A stretch of DNA of 21,429 bases from Chitinophagales bacterium (GTDB taxonomy: Bacteria > Bacteroidota > Bacteroidia > Chitinophagales > Saprospiraceae), in the NCBI GenBank assembly GCA_013297575.1, contig JAAFHO010000018.1, positions 1-21,429 of the forward strand, read 5' to 3'. Below the pieces are notes generated by a model. The model had not been told where the DNA came from. It made no database searches and worked only from the letters and a program-made list of their open reading frames with translations. Position numbers and translations under genes: made by a program. Each line of letters opens with the position of its first letter. Position 1 is the stretch's first letter. Below are positions 1 through 7,480 of this stretch, in pieces.

Positions 1-826
1 CTGCAAATTGCCTTTTAGGTGTGAAACGATTGGCCGAAGCGGATAATTCGTGCCGCTGTTCGTCCAATTTGCTTCCCCCTCCGGATACTTCGGCATTACC
101 AAACCAGCCCTTTTTTCGATCTTCCTTCAAGATCAAATTAATCGTTTTTTCTTCGCCGCCGTCGTTTACGCCCGAAAAGTCGGCTTGTTTACTGGTTTGG
201 TCATACACTTCAATGGTTTGAATGGCATCGGCGGGTAGCACTTTGGTGGTGGTGCCTTGGTCGCCATTAAAAAACGGTTTGCCATCTACCAGTATATTGA
301 TGACTGTTTTACCCTGAGTTTTAATATTGCCATCGCGGTCAATTTCTAGTCCGGGCAATAACTTGAGCAGTTCCATCACCGATGCATTAGGTCGGGTGAC
401 AAACGAGCCGGCATTATAAAAAACGGTATCATTTCTGATGATTACAGGTGTGGCTTTTTCTGTAATTTCTACTACTCCTAATCCGATAATTGTAGGTTGT
501 AGGGTAATTTTTCCCAAATCAATTTGGAGTTTATCAATCATTTCGATTTCCTGACTAAATGGAACATAACCCAAGTATGTACCGAGCAAGCGATAATGAC
601 CTTCAGGAACAGATTTAATACGAAAATTACCCAGTGAATCGGAAAGTTGGAAATCCGTCGGAATACTATCAGGCAGTGTTAATAATACCACCGATACGGC
701 TTCTAGTGGTGCGTTAGTATCGTCAAAAAACTGGCCTTTTATTGTATTTTTTTGAGCAAAAACTAGATTTGTGCTTGTAATGGTCACAAGCATAAATAAA
801 GAAATACGAAATAAAAGGGTACGCAT
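1..826 (-). CDS. TonB-linked outer-membrane beta-barrel protein, N-terminal part (cut by window edge)
   Basis: I translated this from the ATG at 826; it stays open for 275 codons and leaves the window at base 1. Seen: a signal peptide (hydrophobic residues 8-24, cleavage near FAQ at 23-25), then a carboxypeptidase-regulatory-like beta-sandwich at about 28-112 (TIKGQFFDD, then DSLGNFRIKSVPEGHYRL), then a plug domain at about 120-232 with the typical stretches LLKLLPGLEIDRDGNIKTQG and VINILVDGKPFF, and the start of the barrel. Known of the family: such proteins sit in the outer membrane of Bacteroidota and import large ligands using TonB energy. Inferred: it belongs to the OMP_b-brl_3 type rather than SusC, because no SusD gene is visible on its upstream side and the plug lacks SusC signature spacing. 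The substrate cannot be told. The barrel lies outside the window, so intactness is unknown. Confidence 0.92.
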   Translation of the reverse strand, partial: MRTLLFRISLFMLVTITSTNLVFAQKNTIKGQFFDDTNAPLEAVSVVLLTLPDSIPTDFQLSDSLGNFRIKSVPEGHYRLLGTYLGYVPFSQEIEMIDKLQIDLGKITLQPTIIGLGVVEITEKATPVIIRNDTVFYNAGSFVTRPNASVMELLKLLPGLEIDRDGNIKTQGKTVINILVDGKPFFNGDQGTTTKVLPADAIQTIEVYDQTSKQADFSGVNDGGEEKTINLILKEDRKKGWFGNAEVSGGGSKLDEQRHELSASANRFTPKRQFA

Positions 827-910
827 GGTTTTCTGTAAATTAATGTCTTTGGGGAAACACTTTAAACTTAAAAAGGTAGGAATTATTATATCTCCGGGTG
901 TTTTTTCAAA

Positions 911-1019
911 TACAAATGTTGAACTTCCCGAATTAAAAACTAGACTTCGAAGAAGTCCAACATTTGTAAAGAATAGTTCATGTCTACATAAATGACTTCG
1001 TAGAAGTCCAACATTTGTA
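911..1019. repeat. Cluster of palindromic repeats with TACAAATGTTG inverted ends
   Basis: Two near-identical 26-bp units lie at 943-968 and 994-1019, differing at one base. Each begins with a small palindrome (GACTTC, three bases, GAAGTC) and ends in CCAACATTTGTA. A third arm at 911-927 (TACAAATGTTGAACTTC) is the reverse complement of the unit ends with one mismatch, so 911-927 can pair with 952-968 or with 1003-1019. The block thus starts with TACAAATGTTG and ends with its exact complement. It sits between the OmpA-type gene and the start of the TonB-linked receptor. It resembles REP or MITE-like intergenic elements. I cannot see a clear target-site duplication and cannot test copy number in the genome. 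Confidence 0.75.
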
Positions 1020-1064
1020 GAAATTTGTGGAAATGGAGATTATACGATGCATCCCATGCGCATT

Positions 1065-2216
1065 TTATTGTATCACCTCAAATTCAACACGTCGATTCTT
1101 CATGCGGTCTTCTTCCGATTTTTCATCTGTAATAATGAGGCGCTCTTCCCCCATCCCGACGGCTTCTATACGTTCGGGGGCGATACCTTTATCGAGCAGT
1201 TGTTTACGAATGGCTTGAGCGCGTTTTTCGGATAGTTTTTGGTTGTATTCCTTCGTGCCTTCGCTGCTGGTGTGGCCTGTGATACGAATTTTCAAGGTAG
1301 TAACCCTTTTCATTTGTGCTATAATACTCTCCAGATTTTCGAGGGATTCGGGGAGTAGTTCATCGGCATCGTTTTTAAAGAGGATATTAGGCAGTACCAT
1401 TGCGCCGTTACCGCTCATTTTGTTTAGATCAATAGATGGATTTTCGGTGATTTTTTTTACAATAGCCACGTTCTCGGTCCACTTAGCAGCATCTGTATTC
1501 TCGGTATTAGCGGCGGGCATACCGGTTTTTTGGTCGCGCGATTCCACCACCGTAATATCGTCCACATAAGCATAATAATGGTTGATACTGCCTTCGATAC
1601 CTGTTTTTTCATCTGGGAAAAAATTACCAATAATAAAATACTGGTAGGGCTGTTGTGCTACAAAAGAGTCGCGGATCAAAGCCCAAGATTTGGCTTGGTT
1701 ATAAGGTGTTATCTCTTTTTGGATAGCCGCCGGTTGCAGCGGCAACACGCCATCCGATTGGAGGCTGGCCTTGGAAGGCAAAAACGCAATACCGATATTA
1801 TTGGCACCCGAGCAATGGTAATGTACATAAAACCAAAAATGGTACCGCTTACCCACGGTGAGGGGCTGACTCAAACTGCCCTGTATATAATCGCGGCTAT
1901 CATAGACCGACATGCCGCCAACAAATTGGCCTTTTTTGGCCTTAAATGCCCAAGAACCGCCGTAATCATCATAAATATTTCCATCGGAGCCGGTAGCAAA
2001 AATAACAGGGCCGCCCAAGTTAGGTGAAGACCATCCCAACGCATTTTCAATAGGGGCGGTTTCAAAATCGGTTTTTGCATTGGGGGCTTTCTCCTCAAAG
2101 CTAGGATTTACAACCAAGTTATTGATTTTGGTTTTGACGGTTGGTGGTTGGGTTTGTGCAAAAGTGAGTACGCCAAAAAGCAGTACTAAAAGACTGGTGA
2201 ATAATGTTTTTTGCAT
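1065..2216 (-). CDS. OmpA-family protein with N-terminal beta-sandwich-like domain
   Basis: The start is taken at the ATG at 2216, because it begins a clean signal peptide (MQKTLFTSLLVLLFGVLTFA, then QTQ); upstream in-frame starts would add 41 poorly matching residues. The protein has 383 residues. Residues about 30-240 open with LVVNPSFEE and look like a secreted jelly-roll domain seen in many Bacteroidota envelope proteins. Residues 277-383 are an OmpA C-terminal domain: NILFKNDADELLPES, GHTSSEG, LSEKRAQAI, and NRRVEFEV at the end. Known: this domain holds proteins to peptidoglycan from the outer membrane or periplasm. Odd: the position that is Asp in GHTD-type domains is Ser317 here, while the partner Arg332 is kept. 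The gene has its own promoter-like box upstream, and no close neighbour is co-oriented within 250 bp on its 5' side. Confidence 0.92.
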   Translation of the reverse strand: MQKTLFTSLLVLLFGVLTFAQTQPPTVKTKINNLVVNPSFEEKAPNAKTDFETAPIENALGWSSPNLGGPVIFATGSDGNIYDDYGGSWAFKAKKGQFVGGMSVYDSRDYIQGSLSQPLTVGKRYHFWFYVHYHCSGANNIGIAFLPSKASLQSDGVLPLQPAAIQKEITPYNQAKSWALIRDSFVAQQPYQYFIIGNFFPDEKTGIEGSINHYYAYVDDITVVESRDQKTGMPAANTENTDAAKWTENVAIVKKITENPSIDLNKMSGNGAMVLPNILFKNDADELLPESLENLESIIAQMKRVTTLKIRITGHTSSEGTKEYNQKLSEKRAQAIRKQLLDKGIAPERIEAVGMGEERLIITDEKSEEDRMKNRRVEFEVIQ

Positions 2217-2248
2217 GGTAACGTGTGATTTAATGAAAGAAAAGAAAG

Positions 2249-2275
2249 CAAAAATATAGAATATGTCCCAAACAA
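2249..2275 (-). promoter_or_regulatory. Putative Bacteroidota promoter for the OmpA-type gene
   Basis: On the minus strand 2256-2249 reads TATTTTTG, matching the TAnnTTTG -7 consensus. A TTG lies 16 bases upstream at 2275-2273, one short of the usual 17-23 spacing. It would give a leader of roughly 25-30 bases before the ATG at 2216. Judged by eye only. Confidence 0.45.
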
Positions 2276-2467
2276 TACTTATTTTAAAAAAGTTTCTTTT
2301 GGGTTGAATTATTTTTTTATTTATGCTGTTGTAAATCAATGGATTGTAATTGCTTGATGGGTATCAATGCTATGACTGGTTTTAATCTATTGGGTACATA
2401 GTATCACGTCGCCAGTTTCAATGTCATTTTACAACGACTCACAGAAAGTATGCGATCAGAGCCATAC

Positions 2468-2869
2468 TTACAAAAAACGCCCCTTCCATTCTGCCCTAGG
2501 TAACATACACTGTTCTTGTTTTCCAAACCATCGGTACCTATTATTGGCAATAAAATCATACACAGCATCCCGTATAAATCGAGGAACAATTTTGAATATA
2601 CCTGCTAACTGCCAAAAGCCGCCCAATTGGACAGCAATTTCGAGTGCCGCATCGGAGCGGATAAGGTAGCGGTCACCTTTTATCAATACGATTGAGTTGA
2701 AAGTTTGGGTAGGAAGCCCCAAATGATTCAATGCACGCTGCCCTGCATCAGATTGCAGGGCAGCGAATTGAAATATTGCTTTTTTATCGCGTACAATAAT
2801 CCATTGTACCGCTCCATTACAGAGGTTGCAGACACCATCAAAAAGCAGCAGCATGGTATTGTTGGACAA
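2468..2869 (-). CDS. DCC-family (DUF393) thiol-disulfide oxidoreductase-like protein
   Basis: The hallmark is FDGVCNLCNG near the N-terminus, with Asp11, Cys14 and Cys17 forming the DxxCxxC motif that names the DCC family. The rest fits as well: VQWIIVRDKKAIFQFAALQS, a short helix-rich middle, and the family's usual end with CMLP and a final RFL. At 133 residues it is full length. Known: these proteins are thioredoxin-like and presumed redox active, but no defined substrate is established. Start: the codon at 2869 is TTG, 3 nt after the stop of the DUF3127 gene; an ATG at 2854 would give MLLLFDGVC and is equally possible. The tight spacing means it is almost certainly translated from the same mRNA as the DUF3127 gene. 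No signal peptide is present, so it is cytoplasmic. Confidence 0.9.
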   Translation of the reverse strand: MSNNTMLLLFDGVCNLCNGAVQWIIVRDKKAIFQFAALQSDAGQRALNHLGLPTQTFNSIVLIKGDRYLIRSDAALEIAVQLGGFWQLAGIFKIVPRFIRDAVYDFIANNRYRWFGKQEQCMLPRAEWKGRFL

Positions 2870-2872
2870 TTT

Positions 2873-3298
2873 TTAGAAAGGTAAATCTTCCATACCGCCC
2901 GTGTTTTGAGCAGGTGGAGCATCCGAATAATTCGGGAATGGATCTGCTGGGAAATTTTCACCACCAGAACTCGGTGCAGTACTGCGGGTTTGGCCGCCAC
3001 CGCCACTTATATTGCCACTTGGCTCAGTACCATCACTCGGCTCAACACGCCAGGCATTGAGGTTGGTTAGGTATTTTCCATTCCATTCGCGACCGCGCAA
3101 GTCAAAAGAGACCTTGATATTATCGCCTTCGCTAAAGCGATCCAACGCTGCGCAACGATCCTGAACGGATTGAAACTTAATGAGTTGAGGGTAATTACCA
3201 TCGGGGATTTCCAGCACGAATTCGCGCGTTTGGAAACTACTTGATTTTTGTTCGGTCGCAAAAAGACGATGCAGGCGACCCACTACTTCAAATGCCAT
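2873..3298 (-). CDS. DUF3127 protein, SSB-like with C-terminal DLPF tip
   Basis: Residues 1 to about 88 match the DUF3127 domain (MAFEVVGRLHRLF, QTREFVLEI, IKFQSVQDRC, FDLRGREWNGKYLTNL), a beta-rich fold resembling the OB fold of single-strand DNA-binding proteins; the alternation of strands and the WNGKYLTNLNAWRVE ending are typical. Residues about 90-141 are a Gly/Ser/Pro/Asn-rich flexible tail that closes with GGMEDLPF. That end looks like the acidic tip of bacterial SSB (DDDIPF in E. coli), which recruits DNA-repair and replication partners. Family function is not established, so the SSB-like role is inference. The protein is cytoplasmic, the start ATG is unambiguous, and a promoter-like box lies 25 bases upstream, inside the end of the preceding gene. 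The DUF393 gene follows after 3 nt. Confidence 0.92.
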   Translation of the reverse strand: MAFEVVGRLHRLFATEQKSSSFQTREFVLEIPDGNYPQLIKFQSVQDRCAALDRFSEGDNIKVSFDLRGREWNGKYLTNLNAWRVEPSDGTEPSGNISGGGGQTRSTAPSSGGENFPADPFPNYSDAPPAQNTGGMEDLPF

Positions 3299-3322
3299 TC
3301 TGTTATATTTATTTTAGAAGCA

Positions 3323-3356
3323 CAAAGATACACAATTACTTCCTAAGTTTAGCCAA
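3323..3356 (-). promoter_or_regulatory. Putative Bacteroidota promoter for the DUF3127-DUF393 pair
   Basis: The minus strand reads TATCTTTG at 3330-3323, a full TAnnTTTG match, with a TTG at 3356-3354 after a 23-base spacer. It overlaps the last codons of the upstream solute-binding gene (stop at 3336-3338), so the pair could be expressed independently of that gene with a leader of about 20 bases. Confidence 0.55.
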
Positions 3357-5108
3357 TACATCCACATATCCAGGACTCATGGCCGATAAGGTGCAATCAA
3401 ATGCTTTTGATGTAATAATACGAAATCCAGGTGCATAAAGGAACAATTGAGCAGCATCGTTGTGGATGATGGTCTGTGCTTCTTTACTGAGTTGATAGCG
3501 TTTTTCTTTATCGGGCGTTCTTCTCAATTCATCAATAATATTATCCACATCTTTATTGGCATATCGGATACGGTTATCGCCTTTGGGTGCCAATGATTTG
3601 GAGTGGTAGTTTTGAGTCATATCCAATTCTCCTGGTTGTGATGATGCAGCATTGGCGGCCAATTGGAAATTACCGGCGCTTGTCTCTGTTCCTATTTTAT
3701 TGACATCCATAGGTTTAAGATCAATTTTGATCCCCGCTTTTGCCATTGAGGTCTGTAAACTAGCCGAAACCATATCACTTGTACCCATTCCAGTGGTATT
3801 CATTAATTGCAAAACCAAGGGTGTTTTTTTTCCATTAATCATCTTGTCGGCTACGCCATCGTTGTCGGTATCCGCCCAACCAGCCTCTGCCAACAACACT
3901 TTTGCTTTTTCTGCATTAAAGGCATACGGCTCTATTTCCTTTGCATAAGAGATATGATTAGGGAAAACGGCACTCACCGTCCTTTGTGCCATACCCAATT
4001 GAATATCCTGTAGCATTTCGTTATAATTAACCGCATAAGCCAGTGCTTGGCGCACCCGTTTGTCCGACAAAATGGGATCTGTATTATTAATCATAACCCG
4101 ATTATAGATCGGTGCCCATTGCAGGTTAAAGTTGTAATGGGCCGCTAAATCGGGATCTTTTTCCAGTTTTTTAAAGTTGTTGGGTTTGATACCTCCTGAA
4201 ATATCCAATTCTCCAGAACGGAGCATATTGATCGCGGCATCTTCTGCTAAGACCAATTTATAATGGATCGTATCGGGATACGCACCCAAAGAAGGAATTG
4301 TAGCCGCCAATCCATTGCCCCACCAATCTTTTTTGCGCACTAGGATAACACCCTGTGCAGGGTCAATAAAATCAACGCGATAAGGGCCGCTCCCCACAAT
4401 AGTTGCCTTACTGGAATTGAGACCTGCGTCTTGGAAAAAGAGTGCTTGTTCTTGCATGTCTTTGTCCTGTTTGCCCAATAAATCCCGTTTTTTAGGATCA
4501 GTGAGGTCTGCCAGTTTTACATGATCCATTAGCCCCTTTGGGTCATAATTATATTTTGGATAAATCGGCATTTGACAGAGTGCTTCTATCGCCAAAAAAT
4601 AAAAATCCTTTTGATAGACCGTAAATTTTTTAGGATTAGTTGGATCTATTGACATATCCTTGAGCAATTCGAGATAACTTACAAACTGATTAGGAATAAG
4701 GGGATTGAGCACTGATTTATAAGAAAATTCGACATCGGCGGCGGTAATAGGCGTACCGTTATCCCATTTTGCTTCATCCCGTATTTCAAAATCGTAGGCT
4801 TGTAAACCTTTAAATGGACCTTCTTTAACGGTATAAGCCTCAGGGATACTTTTAATCATTAATGGCAGCAATTCAACCGTTTTTGGATCAAAAGCACCGA
4901 GCGTTTGGAACACATTGGCGGCTACATAACGAGGATAGGCCGTGCTTTTGAGCAAGGGATTTAATTTGTCCACTGCCGCTTCCAGGCGGATATTGAGCCG
5001 ATTGGTATGCGCTTTTTGGGTTGTTTTTTCGGTGGATTCACAAGCCCAACAAGTCAATAATAATAGACAAAAAAGCGAAGAATAGGTAAAAACATGTTTG
5101 ACAATCAT
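3336..5108 (-). CDS. Family 5 extracellular solute-binding lipoprotein (oligopeptide/dipeptide type), downstream copy
   Basis: The 590-residue protein has the features of SBP_bac_5: LNIRLEAAVDKLNPLL near the N-terminus, the region KWDNGTPITAADVEFSYK at about 117-134, IVGSGPYRVDFIDP before RKKDWWGN, and KRVRQALAYAVNY in the second lobe. A calcium-loop-like DTDNDGVADK precedes the third section. The N-terminus is a lipoprotein signal with the likely lipidated Cys23 (LLLLTCWAC); the -3 to -1 residues (Cys, Trp, Ala) fit the standard lipobox poorly. Known: such proteins bind peptides or similar ligands and hand them to an ABC permease. No permease or ATPase gene is in the window. It lies 9 nt after a close paralogue and is surely co-transcribed with it. 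The ligand is unknown. Confidence 0.92.
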   Translation of the reverse strand: MIVKHVFTYSSLFCLLLLTCWACESTEKTTQKAHTNRLNIRLEAAVDKLNPLLKSTAYPRYVAANVFQTLGAFDPKTVELLPLMIKSIPEAYTVKEGPFKGLQAYDFEIRDEAKWDNGTPITAADVEFSYKSVLNPLIPNQFVSYLELLKDMSIDPTNPKKFTVYQKDFYFLAIEALCQMPIYPKYNYDPKGLMDHVKLADLTDPKKRDLLGKQDKDMQEQALFFQDAGLNSSKATIVGSGPYRVDFIDPAQGVILVRKKDWWGNGLAATIPSLGAYPDTIHYKLVLAEDAAINMLRSGELDISGGIKPNNFKKLEKDPDLAAHYNFNLQWAPIYNRVMINNTDPILSDKRVRQALAYAVNYNEMLQDIQLGMAQRTVSAVFPNHISYAKEIEPYAFNAEKAKVLLAEAGWADTDNDGVADKMINGKKTPLVLQLMNTTGMGTSDMVSASLQTSMAKAGIKIDLKPMDVNKIGTETSAGNFQLAANAASSQPGELDMTQNYHSKSLAPKGDNRIRYANKDVDNIIDELRRTPDKEKRYQLSKEAQTIIHNDAAQLFLYAPGFRIITSKAFDCTLSAMSPGYVDVLAKLRK

Positions 5109-5117
5109 AATAACAAA

Positions 5118-6896
5118 TTACTTTTGCTTTTTAAGTTTGGCTAAAACATCCATATATCCTGGGCGCATAGGTGTAAGTTGGCAGTCGAATGCCTTGCTTT
5201 TCACCACGCGGAATCCTGGCGCATAAAGGAATACCTCTGGTACATCGTTATAAAGTATGGTTTGGGCTTCTTTAAACAATTTATACCGCTCTACCTTATC
5301 GGGGGTTATTTTTATTTTATCAATGATGGCATCCAAATCTTTATTGGCGTATCGGATACGATTATCGCCATTTGGTGCCAGTGCTTTAGAGTGGTAATTT
5401 TGGCTCATATCAATTTCTCCCGGGTGTGAAGAAGAAGCGGAGGCAGCCAATTGGAAATTACCGGCCATCGTTTCGGCTGTAATTTTATTGATATCCGAAG
5501 GTTTTAGGTCAATTTTGATCCCTACTTTTGCCATGGAGGTCTGCAAACTGGCTGAAATCAAGTCCCCTACACCGACACCTGTGGTATTCATTAATTGTAG
5601 TACCAGCGGCGTTTTTTTACCACCAATTACTTTATCGGCGATACCATCGTTATCGGTATCTTTCCAGCCTGCATCTGCGAGTAGCGCTTTGGATTTTTCT
5701 GCATTAAAACTGTACGGAACAAGTTCTTTTGCATAAGAAATATGGTTGGGGAAAATAGGCCCGATGGTCTGTTGCGCCATGCCCATTTGAATATCATTGA
5801 GCATTTCGCTATAATTCACAGCATACGCAATGGCTTGGCGCACGCGTTTGTCCGACAAAATGGGATCGGCATTATTGATCATTATTCGATTATAAATAGC
5901 GGCCCATTGCAGGTTAAAATCATAATTGGCGGCCATTTCTGGTTCTTTTTCTAATTTTTTAAAATTGGCTGGTGTAATATTGGTCGCAATATCTAACTCG
6001 CCAGAGCGGAGCATATTGATCGCTGCATCTTCGGCCAACACCAATTTGTAATGAATGGTATCGGGGAAAGCCGCCATAAAAGGAATTGCTGCCCTCAGTC
6101 CATTGCCCCACCAATCTTTTTTGCGTACCAAAATAACACCTTGCGCGGGGTCGAGAAAATCGACGCGGTAAGGGCCACTACCCACAATAGTCGATTTATC
6201 GGAATTGAGTGCCGCTTGTTGGAAAAAAATGGCGTGTTCCTGTAAGCCTTTATCTTGTTTGCCCAAAAGGTCGCGTTTTTTAGGATCGGCGAGGTCTTCT
6301 AGGCTAACATTATCCAACAAACCCTGCGGGTCATAATTATATTTTGGAAAAATCGCCATTTGGCACAATGCCTCAATGGCCAAGAAGTAATACTCTTTTT
6401 GATATACCGTAAATTTTTTAGGGTTGGATGGATCAATCGTCATACCCTTGAGTTGTTCGAGATAACTGGAAAAAGGGTTAACGATCAACGGATTCAGTAC
6501 TGTTTTGTAAGAGAAATTGACATCAGCAGCGGTAATGGGAGTACCGTTGTCCCATTTTGCTTCTTCTCTTATTTCAAAATCGTAGGCCTGCATACCTTTG
6601 TATTTGCCGTCTTTAACGGTATAAGGTGCTGGGATAGATTTGATTATAAGCGGTTCCAATTCAATGGTTTGTGGCTCAAATGCACCAAGTGTTTGGAATA
6701 CATTATTGGCTACATAACGCGCATAGGCGGGACCTTTGAGCAATGGATTTACTTTATCAACTGCTGCTTCAAGTCGCACATTTAGTTTGTTGGTGCGTGC
6801 TTTTTCTGCGGCTTTTTCGGTCGGTCCACAAGCGTAGCAAAGGAGCAATAATAAGCAAAATAATAAAGAGGATGATCTTCTAAATGTGTGGTTCAT
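5118..6896 (-). CDS. Family 5 extracellular solute-binding lipoprotein, upstream copy
   Basis: The start is placed at the ATG at 6896 because it gives a short positive n-region (MNHTFRRSSS), a Leu-rich core and Cys23 (LLLLLCYAC) as the likely lipidation site; a TTG start at 6962 would add 22 residues. The product is 592 residues and aligns with the following gene over its whole length without large gaps, about three quarters identical by eye, including the KWDNGTPITAADV, IVGSGPYRVDF, KKDWWGNGL and GDNRIRYANKD stretches. It is full length, so both copies look functional. Differences are spread evenly, which suggests an old but constrained duplication. A good promoter-like box sits 39 bases upstream. 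Its role should be ligand capture at the envelope for import, or for sensing; no transporter partner is near. Confidence 0.92.
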   Translation of the reverse strand: MNHTFRRSSSLLFCLLLLLCYACGPTEKAAEKARTNKLNVRLEAAVDKVNPLLKGPAYARYVANNVFQTLGAFEPQTIELEPLIIKSIPAPYTVKDGKYKGMQAYDFEIREEAKWDNGTPITAADVNFSYKTVLNPLIVNPFSSYLEQLKGMTIDPSNPKKFTVYQKEYYFLAIEALCQMAIFPKYNYDPQGLLDNVSLEDLADPKKRDLLGKQDKGLQEHAIFFQQAALNSDKSTIVGSGPYRVDFLDPAQGVILVRKKDWWGNGLRAAIPFMAAFPDTIHYKLVLAEDAAINMLRSGELDIATNITPANFKKLEKEPEMAANYDFNLQWAAIYNRIMINNADPILSDKRVRQAIAYAVNYSEMLNDIQMGMAQQTIGPIFPNHISYAKELVPYSFNAEKSKALLADAGWKDTDNDGIADKVIGGKKTPLVLQLMNTTGVGVGDLISASLQTSMAKVGIKIDLKPSDINKITAETMAGNFQLAASASSSHPGEIDMSQNYHSKALAPNGDNRIRYANKDLDAIIDKIKITPDKVERYKLFKEAQTILYNDVPEVFLYAPGFRVVKSKAFDCQLTPMRPGYMDVLAKLKKQK

Positions 6897-6934
6897 GTTA
6901 CTAATCGATGATGAAGTGGTTAAAAATGAAGCGT

Positions 6935-6962
6935 CAAAAGTAATCTGTTTTTTCAAATACAA
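6935..6962 (-). promoter_or_regulatory. Putative Bacteroidota promoter for the solute-binding pair
   Basis: The minus strand reads TACTTTTG at 6942-6935 (full TAnnTTTG match) with a TTTG/TTG starting at 6963-6962 after a 17-base spacer. Predicted leader is about 30-35 bases to the ATG at 6896. This placement also supports that start over the TTG at 6962, which would lie upstream of the predicted transcript start. Confidence 0.6.
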
Positions 6963-7047
6963 ACCATTTTAGGAATGAAATTTAAATAAAGGTACAGATT
7001 TGGGGAGATGATTTATCGTTTCGTATTGCATTCTTTTTACTTGGCAC

Positions 7048-7088
7048 AAAAAAAACATGAGCCAACCTTGTTACAGGTATGGCTCATG
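7048..7088 (-). terminator. Rho-independent terminator of the 84-residue gene
   Basis: A perfect 8-bp stem pairs CATGAGCC (7056-7063) with GGCTCATG (7081-7088) around a 17-base loop. On the minus strand it is followed directly by eight Ts (complement of 7048-7055). It lies 40 bases past the stop at 7129, the right distance and direction for that gene. Confidence 0.75.
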
Positions 7089-7128
7089 TGCGGTGGAGAA
7101 ATTGTTAGTAGGTTGAGGGATTTAATTT

Positions 7129-7383
7129 CTAGTAGCTCAACGATGACAATGGAGTACAATTATCCAGTGTTGTGGCGCTATATTGCATAATTCTGTTCAT
7201 TACATTGTTAGATGGTGTGAACATTACTTTTGGCAATAATACTTTTGAAGCCAGCATTTCGACGTACGTAGCGCGCATTTCCGTATTGTTCTCCAATACT
7301 TTTGCGGTTAGGTAGGCATCTTCAGCAGGCATATCGTGATAAAGAAATTGCACAAGTGCATCGAGTGTATGTGTTTCGTCCAT
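7129..7383 (-). CDS. Small acidic protein, possibly anti-sigma-factor-like
   Basis: An 84-residue protein with an ATG start at 7383. Residues 8-45 (ALVQFLYHDMPAEDAYL, then ENNTEMRATYVEML) read as two or three helices. This resembles the N-terminal helical part of short Bacteroidota proteins with a 'LYxEM..EE......L..d.elr..y..l' pattern, some of which sit beside ECF sigma factors. No zinc-binding His/Cys set, no membrane segment and no sigma gene nearby are seen. The C-terminal half (SNNVMNRIMQYSATTL) fits the same small-protein group. A strong terminator follows and a hairpin precedes it, so it is probably its own transcription unit. The coding call is good because it has a bounded frame and terminator; the function is a weak resemblance only. 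Confidence 0.7.
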   Translation of the reverse strand: MDETHTLDALVQFLYHDMPAEDAYLTAKVLENNTEMRATYVEMLASKVLLPKVMFTPSNNVMNRIMQYSATTLDNCTPLSSLSY

Positions 7384-7432
7384 AGGCGAGGTTATAGTGT
7401 GAAAAAAATTTCAACTAAAAACCTAAATTGTT

Positions 7433-7451
7433 ATCAGAATATTGTTCTGAT
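7433..7451 (-). terminator. Possible weak terminator after the DUF5916 gene
   Basis: A perfect 7-bp inverted repeat (ATCAGAA at 7433-7439, TTCTGAT at 7445-7451) with a 5-base loop lies 29 bases past the stop of the DUF5916 gene. The minus-strand sequence after it is T-rich but interrupted (AACAATTTAGGTTTTTAG), so it may terminate only partly, or act as a spacer before the small gene. Confidence 0.4.
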
Positions 7452-7480
7452 CTTGAATTTAACGTTTTTATATGAAATTG

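Noticed and set aside
943..1019. Two direct repeats separated by a 25-bp spacer, as in a minimal CRISPR array
   Set aside because: Only two units with a spacer shorter than usual, strongly palindromic repeat with a third inverted arm, and no cas genes in the window. A REP-like element fits better.
1243..2027. Plus-strand open frames of 108 and 165 residues opposite the OmpA-type gene
   Set aside because: They are antisense to a well-supported gene, show no domain pattern, and disappear as products of its codon bias.
2446..2469. Inverted repeat AAGTATG/CATACTT over the stop of the DUF393 gene
   Set aside because: No T run follows on the minus strand and the stem is AT-rich, so a terminator call is not supported.
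3336..6896. A complete oligopeptide ABC transporter operon
   Set aside because: Only the two binding proteins are present; flanking genes are DUF3127 and a small unrelated protein, with no permease or ATPase.
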